From positions 1 to 38,542 of the forward strand of contig JAKCBW010000007.1 in assembly GCA_021842145.1 (NCBI GenBank): 38,542 nt of DNA, given 5' to 3'. The position numbers were made by a program, and so were the translations under genes. Within the stretch, counting starts at the first letter, position 1. The number at the start of each line of letters is the position of its first letter. Under the pieces are notes generated by a model. The model worked only from the letters and a program-made list of their open reading frames with translations. It searched no databases and was not told the origin of the DNA. The stretch is from Actinomycetes bacterium (GTDB lineage Bacteria; Actinomycetota; Acidimicrobiia; Acidimicrobiales; Acidimicrobiaceae). This document shows positions 23,619 through 33,044 of this stretch, in pieces.

Positions 23619-24362
23619 ATGAGGCGTACTAAGGACGAAATAGCCAAGATGCGGCGGGCGGGCAAGGTCGTTGCCGAGATCCACGAGAAGACCAGGGCGG
23701 TCATCGCCCCTGGGGTGACCACCCTGCAAATTGACAAGGTAGCTCGAGACGTGATCGAGGCCCGTGGCGCCAGGTCTAACTTCTTAGGGTATAACGGCTT
23801 TCCGGCGGTGATATGCACCTCACCAAACGGCATGATCGTTCACGGTATCCCGGGATCGTACGTGCTCAAGGAGGGTGACATTATCTCTATTGACGCCGGT
23901 GCGATCATCGAGGGCTATCACGGAGACGCCGCCTATACCGCAGCGGTCGGCGAGATTTCCGATCAGGCGGCGCTACTACTTAAAGTGACCGAGGAGAGCC
24001 TTTGGAAGGCGATCGACGTCATAAGGGACGGTAACCGACTCAATGAGATAGGTCGGGCAGTAGAAACCCACGTCAAGCCGTACGGCTTCGGAATCGTAAG
24101 GGAGTACGTGGGACACGGTATCGGGACTGCAATGCATGAGTCTCCTCAGATTACGAACTACTGGCCCGGTGAGCCCGGCCCGAAGATGAAGGTCGGAAAT
24201 GTCTTCGCAGTCGAGCCGATGATCAACCTGGGTGCACCAGAGACGGTAACTTTGGAGGATGGGTGGTCCGTGGTTACCAAAGATGGTTCACTATCAGCCC
24301 ATTTTGAGCATACAATTGTCGTGGGTGAGGATGGGCCAGAGGTCCTTACGGTATCTGATTAG
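23619..24362 (+). CDS. map: Type I methionine aminopeptidase
   Basis: 247 aa; NGMIVHGIPGSYVLKEGDIISIDAGAIIEGYHGDAAYT, VGHGIGTAMHESPQITNY, FAVEPMI. Confidence 0.97.
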   Translation: MRRTKDEIAKMRRAGKVVAEIHEKTRAVIAPGVTTLQIDKVARDVIEARGARSNFLGYNGFPAVICTSPNGMIVHGIPGSYVLKEGDIISIDAGAIIEGYHGDAAYTAAVGEISDQAALLLKVTEESLWKAIDVIRDGNRLNEIGRAVETHVKPYGFGIVREYVGHGIGTAMHESPQITNYWPGEPGPKMKVGNVFAVEPMINLGAPETVTLEDGWSVVTKDGSLSAHFEHTIVVGEDGPEVLTVSD

Positions 24363-24428
24363 GGGTGCCTAGGTCCAGTAGGACCTCGGGTTAGTGGTCG
24401 AGCCTATGGTAGGAAAATGAGGAAAGGC

Positions 24429-24454
24429 CGACGAAATATCGATCTGTTTCGTCG
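24429..24454. repeat. Inverted repeat 1 in map-infA spacer
   Basis: CGACGAAA - 10 nt - TTTCGTCG, perfect 8-bp arms. Confidence 0.7.
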
Positions 24455-24468
24455 ATCAATTGGTTGCT

Positions 24469-24480
24469 CAATAATTATTG
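24469..24480. repeat. Palindrome 2 in map-infA spacer
   Basis: CAATAATTATTG, perfect 12-bp palindrome. Confidence 0.6.
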
Positions 24481-24491
24481 TGAACAGGTAT

Positions 24492-24516
24492 GGAACAAAA
24501 GCGACTATATTGTTCC
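24492..24516. repeat. Inverted repeat 3 in map-infA spacer
   Basis: GGAACAA - 11 nt - TTGTTCC, perfect 7-bp arms; contains a -10-like TATATT at 24506-24511. Confidence 0.65.
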
Positions 24517-24576
24517 TCTGGGTCTCACTCGCCCCTCCCTTGAGCCATGCCTTCGAACTGTAGGTCTTGTCTTCGG

Positions 24577-24616
24577 GGACCCGCGGCTGCGGGGTGGGTC
24601 TGGGTCCGTTTTATTT
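24577..24616 (+). terminator. Terminator/attenuator-like hairpin upstream of infA
   Basis: GGACCC (24577-24582) / GGGTCC (24602-24607) followed by GTTTTATTT. The 5' arm can alternatively pair upstream (GGTCTT 24563-24568 with GGGACC 24576-24581). Confidence 0.55.
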
Positions 24617-24639
24617 AGCTAGTTCAATAGGAGGAAGTT

Positions 24640-24864
24640 CTGACGACACCTAAGGAAGATGCGATTGTGCTTGAGGGGACGGTTGTGGAGCCCCTTCCGA
24701 ATGCGATGTTCCGCGTCGAGCTGGAGAATGGCCATAAGGTTTTAGCCCACAGCTCGGGCAAGATGAGGATGCACAGGATCAGAATTCTTCCTGGAGATCG
24801 TGTTCAGATCGAATTAACTCCTTATGACCTGACTAGAGGACGGATAACTTACCGTTATAAGTGA
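24640..24864 (+). CDS. infA: Translation initiation factor IF-1, probable CTG start
   Basis: [79 protein letters not shown] at 24629-24634, CTG at 24640, in-frame TAG at 24628. The track GTG (24667) would remove the conserved N-terminal strand. Confidence 0.9.
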   Translation: MTTPKEDAIVLEGTVVEPLPNAMFRVELENGHKVLAHSSGKMRMHRIRILPGDRVQIELTPYDLTRGRITYRYK

Positions 24865-24910
24865 GCGAGCCAGGCAGGTCATATAGGGATGTCTGGAGTG
24901 AGGAAAGCCG

Positions 24911-25024
24911 ATGAAAGTACGGCCAAGTGTTAAGACTATTTGCGAAAAGTGCAAGGTGATTCGCAGGGAGCGCCAAGTTTTGGTGATCTGCGAAAATCCT
25001 CGACATAAGCAGCGGCAAGGTTAA
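24911..25024 (+). CDS. rpmJ: 50S ribosomal protein L36 (zinc form)
   Basis: 37 aa, absent from the ORF track: [37 protein letters not shown]. Confidence 0.96.
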   Translation: MKVRPSVKTICEKCKVIRRERQVLVICENPRHKQRQG

Positions 25025-25035
25025 GAAGTAGGACA

Positions 25036-25413
25036 ATGGCGAGGATCGCAGGGGTAGACATCCCCAGAGATAAAAGGCTCGAGATCTCCTTGACATATAT
25101 CTTCGGGATTGGTTTGACAAGCTCGAGGAAGATATGTGAGGCTACCGAGGTCAATCCTGACACCAGGGTGAAGGATCTGACCGACGAAGAGGTCGCGCGG
25201 CTAAGGAACTATATCGACCAGAATCTTAAGGTCGAAGGTGACTTGAGACGTGAAGTCGATCAAGACATCAAGAGAAAGATGCAGATCGGCTCTTATCAAG
25301 GTTTGAGGCATCGGAGGGGACTTCCCGTCCGTGGACAGCGCACTCACACTAATGCCAGGACGCGTAAGGGTCCGAAGAAGACAGTTGCGGGCAAGAAGAA
25401 GGTCCGGAAGTAG
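25036..25413 (+). CDS. rpsM: 30S ribosomal protein S13
   Basis: 125 aa; [60 protein letters not shown]. Confidence 0.98.
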   Translation: MARIAGVDIPRDKRLEISLTYIFGIGLTSSRKICEATEVNPDTRVKDLTDEEVARLRNYIDQNLKVEGDLRREVDQDIKRKMQIGSYQGLRHRRGLPVRGQRTHTNARTRKGPKKTVAGKKKVRK

Positions 25414-25464
25414 TTCGGTAGCCGGAGGTTGTTCCGGTCGATGATAGATATAGGGGTTTGCTAG

Positions 25465-25863
25465 ATGGCCAAGCCAAAGCCAGGTGGAAGGCGTCCGCGG
25501 CGTCGTGAGCGCAAGAACATCGCCTACGGCGTTGCTCACATCCACTCGTCGTTTAATAACACGATCGTGACCATTACGGACGCGACGGGCAACGTGATTG
25601 CCTGGGCGTCGGCAGGAAACGTCGGTTTTAAAGGTTCGAGGAAGTCGACGCCATTCGCCGCTCAGGTCGCAGCGGAGACGTGCGCAAAGCGTGCTCAGGA
25701 GCACGGTATACGCCAAGTCGAGGTCCTGCTCAAGGGGCCAGGTTCAGGTAGGGATACCGCACATCGTGCGATCGCCAATACCGGAATTGAAATAGTTTCC
25801 ATAAAAGATGTCACCCCAATCCCGCATAACGGCTGTAGGCCGAAGAAGCGCCGTCGGGTCTAG
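25465..25863 (+). CDS. rpsK: 30S ribosomal protein S11
   Basis: 132 aa; [50 protein letters not shown]. Confidence 0.98.
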   Translation: MAKPKPGGRRPRRRERKNIAYGVAHIHSSFNNTIVTITDATGNVIAWASAGNVGFKGSRKSTPFAAQVAAETCAKRAQEHGIRQVEVLLKGPGSGRDTAHRAIANTGIEIVSIKDVTPIPHNGCRPKKRRRV

Positions 25864-25881
25864 GTCGAGGAGTATTAGAAG

Positions 25882-26508
25882 TTGGCCAGATATACAGGAC
25901 CAGTTTGTCGGCAATGTCGCCGGGAGAAGGTGAAGCTTTACCTCAAGGGCGAGAAGTGCGACAAGGCTTGCCCGATGGACGGGAAGAAGCCCTACCCGCC
26001 AGGTGAGCATGGCAAGGACCGTCAAAGGCAGGGATCTGAGTACTCTACGCAGCTGCGTGAGAAGCAAAAGGCTCGCCGAATCTACGGAATCCTCGAGAAG
26101 CAGTTCGCCAATACTTACAACGAAGCGAACCACGCGGCGGGCATTACGGGTGACAACCTACTAAGGATGCTCGAGCTTAGGTTGGACAATGTCACCTTCA
26201 GAGCGGGTTGGGCCTCATCAAGGTCCCAAGCCCGTCAGCTCGTCAGCCATGGACACGTGACGGTCAATGGCAAGCGCGTGGATATCCCGAGCTATCGCCT
26301 TAAAAAGGGTGATACAGTCGCCCTGATTGCGAAGACTCGCGAGAATATCCAGGTCCGTACGACCAGGGATACCATGGCCCGCCGTCTTCCAGCTTGGCTG
26401 GAGGCCGAGGGAACAGGTTTCGAGGTGAAGGTACTTAATCCGCCACTTAGGGAACAGATCGATACCCAGATAAGAGAGCAGCTCATAGTCGAGCTCTACT
26501 CCAAGTAA
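25882..26508 (+). CDS. rpsD: 30S ribosomal protein S4 (Cys-rich N-terminus)
   Basis: 208 aa, TTG start; [75 protein letters not shown]. Confidence 0.97.
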   Translation: MARYTGPVCRQCRREKVKLYLKGEKCDKACPMDGKKPYPPGEHGKDRQRQGSEYSTQLREKQKARRIYGILEKQFANTYNEANHAAGITGDNLLRMLELRLDNVTFRAGWASSRSQARQLVSHGHVTVNGKRVDIPSYRLKKGDTVALIAKTRENIQVRTTRDTMARRLPAWLEAEGTGFEVKVLNPPLREQIDTQIREQLIVELYSK

Positions 26509-26526
26509 CCAATTCGTAGGAGTAAA

Positions 26527-27465
26527 GTGCTTTTTATTCAGAGACCAAAGGTAGAAGCGGTCGGCGAGGCGATAGGGAACCGTCAGAAGTTCACTATCGG
26601 CCCGCTAGAGCCGGGATTTGGCCACACTATTGGAAATTCGTTGAGGCGTGTGCTTCTGTCGTCTATTCCGGGCGCAGCAATAACCCAGCTGCGTTTCGAC
26701 GACGCTCTGCACGAATTCACCACGCTTAGCGGGGTGAAGGAGGACATCACCGATATCGTCTTGAATCTCAAAGACGTTGTCGTAAGGTCCTTCTCCGAGG
26801 AGCCGGTGACAATTCGGATCGACGTTCGTGGCCCAAAGATCGTTAGGGCGGAGGATTTTGCCCTTTCGGCCGACATTGAAATCGTCAACCCCGATCTGCA
26901 TATTGCCAGTTTGAGCGCAAAGGGTCGGCTCGCTTTCGACGCAGTTGTCGAGAGGGGCAAGGGGTATCGCTCGGCCGACAAAAATAAGAGGTCGGCGACG
27001 ATCGGGATTATCCCGGTTGACTCGATCTTCTCCCCGGTGAGGAGGGTGGCATTTACGGTTACCCCAACAAGGGTCGAGCAGGCAACGGACTACGATCTCT
27101 TGACTTTGGACATAGAGACCGACGGCTCGATTACGCCATCTGACGCCCTTGCGTCCGCAGGTGAAACCTTGAAGAACCTGATGGTTCTGATCGCCGAGAC
27201 TAGCGAGAGTCCGCAGGGTCTCGAGTTGACTGAGGCGGAAGTTGATGAAGTGCGCTCATACGACCTTGATCTCCCGATTGAGGAACTGGGTCTTACCGAG
27301 CGTCCGAGAAACTGCCTCAAGCGTGCACAGATCAACTCGATTGGCGAGTTGATAAACCGTACGCCCGAAGATCTACTTGCAATTACTAATTTTGGCCAGA
27401 AGTCTTTAGACGAGGTCACTTCGAGACTTGAAGGCCGCGGACTTCAATTGAGGAGCAGGGACTAA
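26527..27465 (+). CDS. rpoA: DNA-directed RNA polymerase subunit alpha
   Basis: 312 aa, GTG start; [75 protein letters not shown]. Confidence 0.98.
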   Translation: MLFIQRPKVEAVGEAIGNRQKFTIGPLEPGFGHTIGNSLRRVLLSSIPGAAITQLRFDDALHEFTTLSGVKEDITDIVLNLKDVVVRSFSEEPVTIRIDVRGPKIVRAEDFALSADIEIVNPDLHIASLSAKGRLAFDAVVERGKGYRSADKNKRSATIGIIPVDSIFSPVRRVAFTVTPTRVEQATDYDLLTLDIETDGSITPSDALASAGETLKNLMVLIAETSESPQGLELTEAEVDEVRSYDLDLPIEELGLTERPRNCLKRAQINSIGELINRTPEDLLAITNFGQKSLDEVTSRLEGRGLQLRSRD

Positions 27466-27821
27466 TGACACCCGGACGCCCTAAGAAGGGCAAGAGACTA
27501 GGCCACAGCGCAGCGCATCAGAAGGCTATTTTGGCTAACCTGGCGGCGTCTTTGATCGCCGCAGAGTCGATTATGACCACTGAGACCAAGGCAAAGCTAC
27601 TTAAGCCGGTCGTCGAGAAGTTGATTACAAAGGCTAAGGCAGGTGGGGTCCACAATCAGCGTCTGGTCGTCTCTTTTTTGAGGGACAAGGATATGGCGCA
27701 CAAGCTCTTTGAGGACATTGGTCCAAGATACGAGGGACGCTCGGGCGGATATACGAGGATTTTGAAGCGGGGTCCACGTCATGGGGATAACGCCCCAATG
27801 GTTGTCATAGAACTCGTGTGA
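27465..27821 (+). CDS. rplQ: 50S ribosomal protein L17
   Basis: 118 aa; [45 protein letters not shown]. Confidence 0.97.
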   Translation: MTPGRPKKGKRLGHSAAHQKAILANLAASLIAAESIMTTETKAKLLKPVVEKLITKAKAGGVHNQRLVVSFLRDKDMAHKLFEDIGPRYEGRSGGYTRILKRGPRHGDNAPMVVIELV

Positions 27822-28801
27822 CACGGACTCGACGCTCCAACGAAGCCGAGCAGGGCGGGCTCTTCGATCAGGAGACCCCTCTGCTTCCCGAAGCTTCTCA
27901 AGCTGAGCTAGAGAATTGCGATGCGGCCCCAGATGGGGCCGTTTTGCATTACGCCGCTTCGATAAGCTACGTGGGCACCGGATACCACGGCATTGCTTAT
28001 CAAGCCGGACAGAGAACGGTCATCGGCGTACTCGGGGTTGCGATTGAAAGGGCCCTTCGGCATCATGTCGAGATAGTGGTTGCGGGTCGTACCGATTCGG
28101 GTGTACACGCATTGGATCAGGTTATTAGCTTTTCAGGACCCGCGCACAAAGGTGGTCTGGACGGCCTATACCAGTCGCTGGCGAGACAGCTGCCAGACGA
28201 CGTCTCGGTTAACTGGCTCGGATTGAGCGAATCTTCCTTCTCTGCCCGGTATTCGGCGAGGTATAGACACTACCTGTACAGAATCCTTCCCGGAGCAGAG
28301 AGGGACGCATTGACTTCAGATCGGAGCTGGCAGGTACCCTATGAACTCGACCTACCAGCGATGAGATCGGCATCGTATGTCCTGGTTGGTGAGCACGATT
28401 TTGCGGGGTTCTGCAAAAAGGGTCCCGATGGTACTTCGACTACCAGGCGAGTGTTTGAGGTTCGACTTCAAAGCAGGGGACGTTTCGTAGACTTTGAAAT
28501 ATGGGCTAACGCCTTTTGCCACCAGATGGTGCGGGGGATCGTGGGCTCTTTGGTAGAGGTCGGTAAGGGTAAGTGTTCGGTTAGTTCGTTTGCAAGAAGT
28601 GTGCTTTACCCACCCACGGAGAAGAGGTATCTCGCCCCTCCTCGGGGTCTCTACCTGGTGGAAGTTGGGTATGGGGACTTTAGCGGCGCCAAGGATATTG
28701 ATCCGCTAATGTTTTCGGTTGGTGAAGTACCCAACTCCGTCTATGCTATTTCCTCGTGTCTTGGGCGCAAAAGCCGCCAGGAGCAAGTTCTAAACCGGTG
28801 A
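27818..28801 (+). CDS. truA: tRNA pseudouridine synthase A
   Basis: [14 protein letters not shown] catalytic motif, [22 protein letters not shown]. Start uncertain: GTG 27818 (GTGA overlap with rplQ) or TTG 27944, where TruA similarity begins. Confidence 0.93.
   Translation: MTRTRRSNEAEQGGLFDQETPLLPEASQAELENCDAAPDGAVLHYAASISYVGTGYHGIAYQAGQRTVIGVLGVAIERALRHHVEIVVAGRTDSGVHALDQVISFSGPAHKGGLDGLYQSLARQLPDDVSVNWLGLSESSFSARYSARYRHYLYRILPGAERDALTSDRSWQVPYELDLPAMRSASYVLVGEHDFAGFCKKGPDGTSTTRRVFEVRLQSRGRFVDFEIWANAFCHQMVRGIVGSLVEVGKGKCSVSSFARSVLYPPTEKRYLAPPRGLYLVEVGYGDFSGAKDIDPLMFSVGEVPNSVYAISSCLGRKSRQEQVLNR
27924..27945 (+). terminator. Terminator-like hairpin inside the 5' part of the truA frame
   Basis: CGGCCCC-AGAT-GGGGCCG (perfect 7-bp GC stem) immediately followed by TTTT. 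Confidence 0.5.
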
Positions 28802-28806
28802 GGATT

Positions 28807-29262
28807 ATGAAGACATTCGTGACCAAGCAGTCTGACGCTGTTGCGGACCGCAAGTGGTATGTAGTAGACGCCGAAGGGATGGTGTTGGGGAGACTCGCCA
28901 CCGAGGTGGCGCACATCATCAGGGGTAAGCATAAGGCGATCTTTGCCCCCTACCTAGACGCGGGCGACCACGTGATAGTAATTAACGCAGACAAAATAGT
29001 GCTGACCTCTAATAAGGCCGATCGTAAGTTCGCCTACCACCACACGGGTTATCCGGGTCACCTGCGGGCAGCCCTGTATAGGGACCTCCTCAAGGATAAG
29101 CCAGAGTTCGTGATTGAGAAAGCGGTCAAGGGCATGTTGCCCCATGGACCGCTAGGGCGCCAGATGGCTAAGAAGCTCAAGGTCTATTCGGGGCCAGACC
29201 ATCCCCACCAGGCACAACAACCGGTTTTACGCACCCTTGGCACCGCGCCCAAGAGTGCTTGA
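28807..29262 (+). CDS. rplM: 50S ribosomal protein L13
   Basis: MKTFVTKQSDAVADRKWYVVDAEGMVLGRLATEVAHIIRGKHKAIFAPYLDAGDHVIVINADKI. The track start (28756) lies inside truA. Confidence 0.97.
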   Translation: MKTFVTKQSDAVADRKWYVVDAEGMVLGRLATEVAHIIRGKHKAIFAPYLDAGDHVIVINADKIVLTSNKADRKFAYHHTGYPGHLRAALYRDLLKDKPEFVIEKAVKGMLPHGPLGRQMAKKLKVYSGPDHPHQAQQPVLRTLGTAPKSA

Positions 29263-29291
29263 GTTTTTTGATCCGAGAGGTTTTTGAATAA

Positions 29292-29684
29292 ATGACTAAG
29301 ACAACCATTCAGTCCACCGGAAGGCGCAAGCAGGCCATTGCTCGGGTGAGGCTTTCCGCAGGCGAAGGTAATATCACCGTCAACAACAGACCCTTTGCCA
29401 GTTATATAACCTCTCTTGCCCAGCAGACGATGGCCACCGAGCCACTGCGAGTGGCACAGGTTGCTTCTGAATACGACCTTTCAATTACCGTGGATGGCGG
29501 CGGAATGGCTGGACAGGCCGGCGCCATTCGGCTCGGTATCGCCCGGGCTCTGATCGAAGCGGATCCCGAACTCAGGGGTATTCTCAAGAAGGCTGGCTTT
29601 TTGACCCGGGACGCCCGTGAGAAGGAGTCTAAGAAGTACGGCCTCAAGAAGGCCCGGAAGGCCCCTCAATTCTCTAAGCGTTAG
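29292..29684 (+). CDS. rpsI: 30S ribosomal protein S9
   Basis: 130 aa; [61 protein letters not shown]. Confidence 0.98.
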   Translation: MTKTTIQSTGRRKQAIARVRLSAGEGNITVNNRPFASYITSLAQQTMATEPLRVAQVASEYDLSITVDGGGMAGQAGAIRLGIARALIEADPELRGILKKAGFLTRDAREKESKKYGLKKARKAPQFSKR

Positions 29685-29688
29685 TTTC

Positions 29689-31011
29689 TTGCTGCGTTTT
29701 GGAACAGATGGAATACGAGGTAGGGCCAACGAGACTTTGACGGTTTCGCTGGCCCTAGCTTTAGGTGTCGGCGTCGGAGAGGTTCTTGGCGCGGAGCGAG
29801 TGATAATCGGTAGGGATACGAGAGAGTCCGGCCCTATGCTCGTCGCAGGTGTTGCGGCGGGACTCATGAGCGTGGGCGTCGACGTCGTCGATCTTGGGGT
29901 GGCACCGACTGGGGCGATTGCGTTCGCCTCCTCTATCGAACGACTCCCTGCAGTGGTAGTATCGGCTTCGCATAATCCTTACTTTGATAACGGGCTCAAG
30001 GTCTTCGCCGCTGGTGGGAGGAAGCTGTCAGAGGATGACCAGCGCTCGGTGGAGGATGCCATAGAGGCCTTTATTCACTCAAAGCAGCCAAAGAGTAACT
30101 CCCAGATAGGAAAGTTGAGCAGCGAAGATATTTCCTCGCATTATCGACAACATATTTTGGCTTCGATCGGGACAAACCAGGATCGGAGCAAACTGAGGGT
30201 AGTCCTCGATCTTGCCAATGGTGCGGCGACCTCGGTGGCTAAAGGGCTCTTTGAGGAACTTGGGGTGCAGGTTGTCGGTATCCTATCCGACACCCCTTCG
30301 GGAAGAAATATCAATGAAAACTGCGGTTCGACCAACATCGAGCCCCTTCGTAGGGCGGTAGTGCGGTCAAAGGCAGATGTCGGCCTCGCTTTCGATGGCG
30401 ATGCCGATCGGGTGATTGCGGTGAGTGAAACCGGAGAGGTGGTCGACGGAGATCAGCTGATGGCCATGTTCGTGCCGGACCTCATCGATGGTGGGAGGCT
30501 AAAGGGTGGTGGGATTGCCGCCACCGTGATGAGCAACCTCGGCCTTCATCGGGCGATGGAGGGTCTGGGGGTATCCATGATCGTCACTCCCGTCGGGGAT
30601 CGCTTTGTGCTTGACGCTATGGAGGCTAACGGGCTTTGCTTGGGAGGCGAACAGTCGGGTCATATCATCTTCTCCGACTATGCGACCACCGGTGACGGCC
30701 TACTGACGGGTTCGATGCTATTGGACCTCCTTGCTAGGTCTGATTCGAAGTTGTCAGCCATCTCGCAAAGTGCGATGACAAAGTACCCACAAGTCCTGAT
30801 TTCGGTAACCGTTCGAGACCCCCAGAGGGCATCGTCCTCCGATCGCGTGTGCGAGGCTATTGAGAAGGCGAAGGGTATTTTGGGAGATAGCGGGAGGATC
30901 CTGCTGCGCCCCTCGGGTACCGAACCGGTGGTTAGGGTCATGGTGGAAGCGGAGTCTCAGGAACGAGCTCAAAGTATCGCTGAATCCATCGCCGAATCCA
31001 TCGAGGAGTAG
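29689..31011 (+). CDS. glmM: Phosphoglucosamine mutase
   Basis: LLRFGTDGIRGRANETLTV from TTG 29689 (track start overlaps rpsI); VVSASHNPYFDNGLKVF, FDGDADRVIAV, RPSGTEPVVRVM. Confidence 0.95.
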   Translation: MLRFGTDGIRGRANETLTVSLALALGVGVGEVLGAERVIIGRDTRESGPMLVAGVAAGLMSVGVDVVDLGVAPTGAIAFASSIERLPAVVVSASHNPYFDNGLKVFAAGGRKLSEDDQRSVEDAIEAFIHSKQPKSNSQIGKLSSEDISSHYRQHILASIGTNQDRSKLRVVLDLANGAATSVAKGLFEELGVQVVGILSDTPSGRNINENCGSTNIEPLRRAVVRSKADVGLAFDGDADRVIAVSETGEVVDGDQLMAMFVPDLIDGGRLKGGGIAATVMSNLGLHRAMEGLGVSMIVTPVGDRFVLDAMEANGLCLGGEQSGHIIFSDYATTGDGLLTGSMLLDLLARSDSKLSAISQSAMTKYPQVLISVTVRDPQRASSSDRVCEAIEKAKGILGDSGRILLRPSGTEPVVRVMVEAESQERAQSIAESIAESIEE

Positions 31012-31028
31012 AGCGACCAAGGGAGTGC

Positions 31029-31058
31029 CAATTGGATGCAATTGGATGCAATGGGATA
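31029..31058. repeat. Three tandem 10-bp repeats upstream of glmS
   Basis: CAATTGGATG CAATTGGATG CAATGGGATA. Confidence 0.75.
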
Positions 31059-31087
31059 GCTGGGACATTTGGCCTAAGCTCTAATCT

Positions 31088-32938
31088 ATGTGCGGGATTA
31101 TTGGGGTTAGTGGGGTCAGTGACGCCCCCGAAGTGATCGTTGAGGCGCTTAGGCGGCTTGAATACCGAGGCTACGATTCGGCCGGGATGGCGATCTATCA
31201 GGGCGGATCGTTTAAAAGGGTGAGAGAGGCCACCAGCACGCACTCGGTGGAGCTACTTGCAAAGCATGTTAAAGATTTCCAAGGCTCGGAGTCGGTTTCG
31301 GGACTGGGTCACAATCGGTGGGCCACCCACGGCAAGCCCTCGCAAGGGAATGCGCATCCGCAGCTTGACTGCTCGGGTCGGGTAGCTGTCGTCCATAACG
31401 GGATCGTAGAGAATTTCGCAGAACTCAAAGACGAACTCCTGGACAAAGGCCATGTGTTTACTTCAGACACTGACACCGAGGTAATTGCGCACCTTTTGGA
31501 GGTGGCTTTAGGCGGAACCGACCGTATCGACGACGCGTTGGCGGAGGTATTTCCCAAGTTGCGGGGTGCCATGGCCATCGTTACGATGGAGACCTCTCGA
31601 CCGACCCTCTTGGCGTGCGTGAGAAGGACGAGCCCGCTGATAATCGCTACCAATGGGGACGAGGGTTTTATCGCCTCAGATATCCCAGCGATACTTGGTA
31701 GGGCAAAACACTACTACCAGATCGACGACGAAGTCGTGGCGAGCGTAGAGCTAGGCGAAGTCAAGGCCTTTAAGTTGGACCATACAGAGGTTGAACCTAG
31801 AGAATTCGTCGTCACCTGGGATTTGACTAGGGCGGCGAGGGATGGCTACGACGACTTCATGTCTAAAGAGATTATGGAGCAACCCCAGGCGATAAGGGAC
31901 ACCCTCGCAGGGAGGCTCCAACACTGGGACACCTTGGGTATCCAGCTCGACGAACTTCGAGTTGAGGTAGAAAAGCTCCAAAGGGTCAACAAGATATTTA
32001 TGATCGGCTGTGGAACTAGCTACCATGCGTGCATGGCGGCGAGGTACGCGATCGAAAACCTATGCAAAATACCCGTAGAACTCGACGTTGCGAGTGAGTT
32101 TCGATATCGTGAGCCCAGATTAGACGAACAGACCTTAGTGATTGCGGTAAGTCAATCTGGTGAGACTTTGGACACCATTGCAGCCCTCGCCGAAGCGTCT
32201 AGTTCTGGGGCGGTGAGCCTCGTAGTATCCAACGTCGTGGATTCTTCAATGGCGAGGATGGCGGATTCTGTCATCTATACCCATGCGGGACCCGAGGTGT
32301 GTGTGGCATCGACCAAGACCTACCTGGCGCAAATAGTCGCTCTGGAGCTATTTGCGATCTACTTTGCAAAACTGAAGGGAACCTCGACCACCGCTGAACT
32401 TCGCTCGCTTGCTGGCGCCCTGGAGGAGCTTGCGGACAAGGTTGGTCAACTTACCAGCAGATTCGCTGAGATGGTCGGAGTCGCCTCCAAGGTGGAGAAT
32501 TTCGAAAGGTTCTACTTCATAGGCCGCAATGTTGGTTTTCCCGTTGCCCTAGAGGGGGCCCTGAAGCTCAAGGAGCTCAGTTATTTGCCCGCAGAGGGAT
32601 TTCCAGCCGGGGAGCTGAAACACGGCCCAATTGCGATGTTAGACGCCTCTTCGGTCGTTGTGGCCGTTGCAACCAGGGGTAGGTTGTGGGAGAAGGTGAT
32701 GGCGAATCTCCAAGAGGTAAAGGCCAGGGGTGCCAAGGTGTTGTTGGTGGCCAACGAAGGCGATAATGAGACAATCGCCGAAGGTGACGCCGCCTTTGTA
32801 GTCCCCGAGACCCATCCGCTCCTTAGCCCGGTACTCGATACGGTTCCATTACAGATTCTCGCATATCACCTAGCCAGATTTAGGGGTTTTGACGTTGACA
32901 GGCCGAGAAATCTTGCCAAGACCGTCACCGTCGAATGA
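31088..32938 (+). CDS. glmS: Glutamine--fructose-6-phosphate aminotransferase (isomerizing)
   Basis: 616 aa; MCGIIGVSGV N-terminal Cys, GHNRWATHGKPSQGNAHPQ, MIGCGTSYHACMAARY, AVSQSGETLDTIAAL, C-terminal NLAKTVTVE. Confidence 0.98.
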   Translation: MCGIIGVSGVSDAPEVIVEALRRLEYRGYDSAGMAIYQGGSFKRVREATSTHSVELLAKHVKDFQGSESVSGLGHNRWATHGKPSQGNAHPQLDCSGRVAVVHNGIVENFAELKDELLDKGHVFTSDTDTEVIAHLLEVALGGTDRIDDALAEVFPKLRGAMAIVTMETSRPTLLACVRRTSPLIIATNGDEGFIASDIPAILGRAKHYYQIDDEVVASVELGEVKAFKLDHTEVEPREFVVTWDLTRAARDGYDDFMSKEIMEQPQAIRDTLAGRLQHWDTLGIQLDELRVEVEKLQRVNKIFMIGCGTSYHACMAARYAIENLCKIPVELDVASEFRYREPRLDEQTLVIAVSQSGETLDTIAALAEASSSGAVSLVVSNVVDSSMARMADSVIYTHAGPEVCVASTKTYLAQIVALELFAIYFAKLKGTSTTAELRSLAGALEELADKVGQLTSRFAEMVGVASKVENFERFYFIGRNVGFPVALEGALKLKELSYLPAEGFPAGELKHGPIAMLDASSVVVAVATRGRLWEKVMANLQEVKARGAKVLLVANEGDNETIAEGDAAFVVPETHPLLSPVLDTVPLQILAYHLARFRGFDVDRPRNLAKTVTVE

Positions 32939-33044
32939 AGGATAGTGGAATTTGAGTTTTGCAATTCGCTGGTTTTGGAAGTTAGCAATTTTTCAAGGTA
33001 CCGATCCGCTCAGGTCGAGTAGTTGATCCCAAAATGGAGGAGCT

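Noticed and set aside
31012-31087. glmS ribozyme upstream of glmS
   Set aside because: The spacer is only 76 nt and lacks room for the conserved ribozyme core; only the 10-bp repeats are present.
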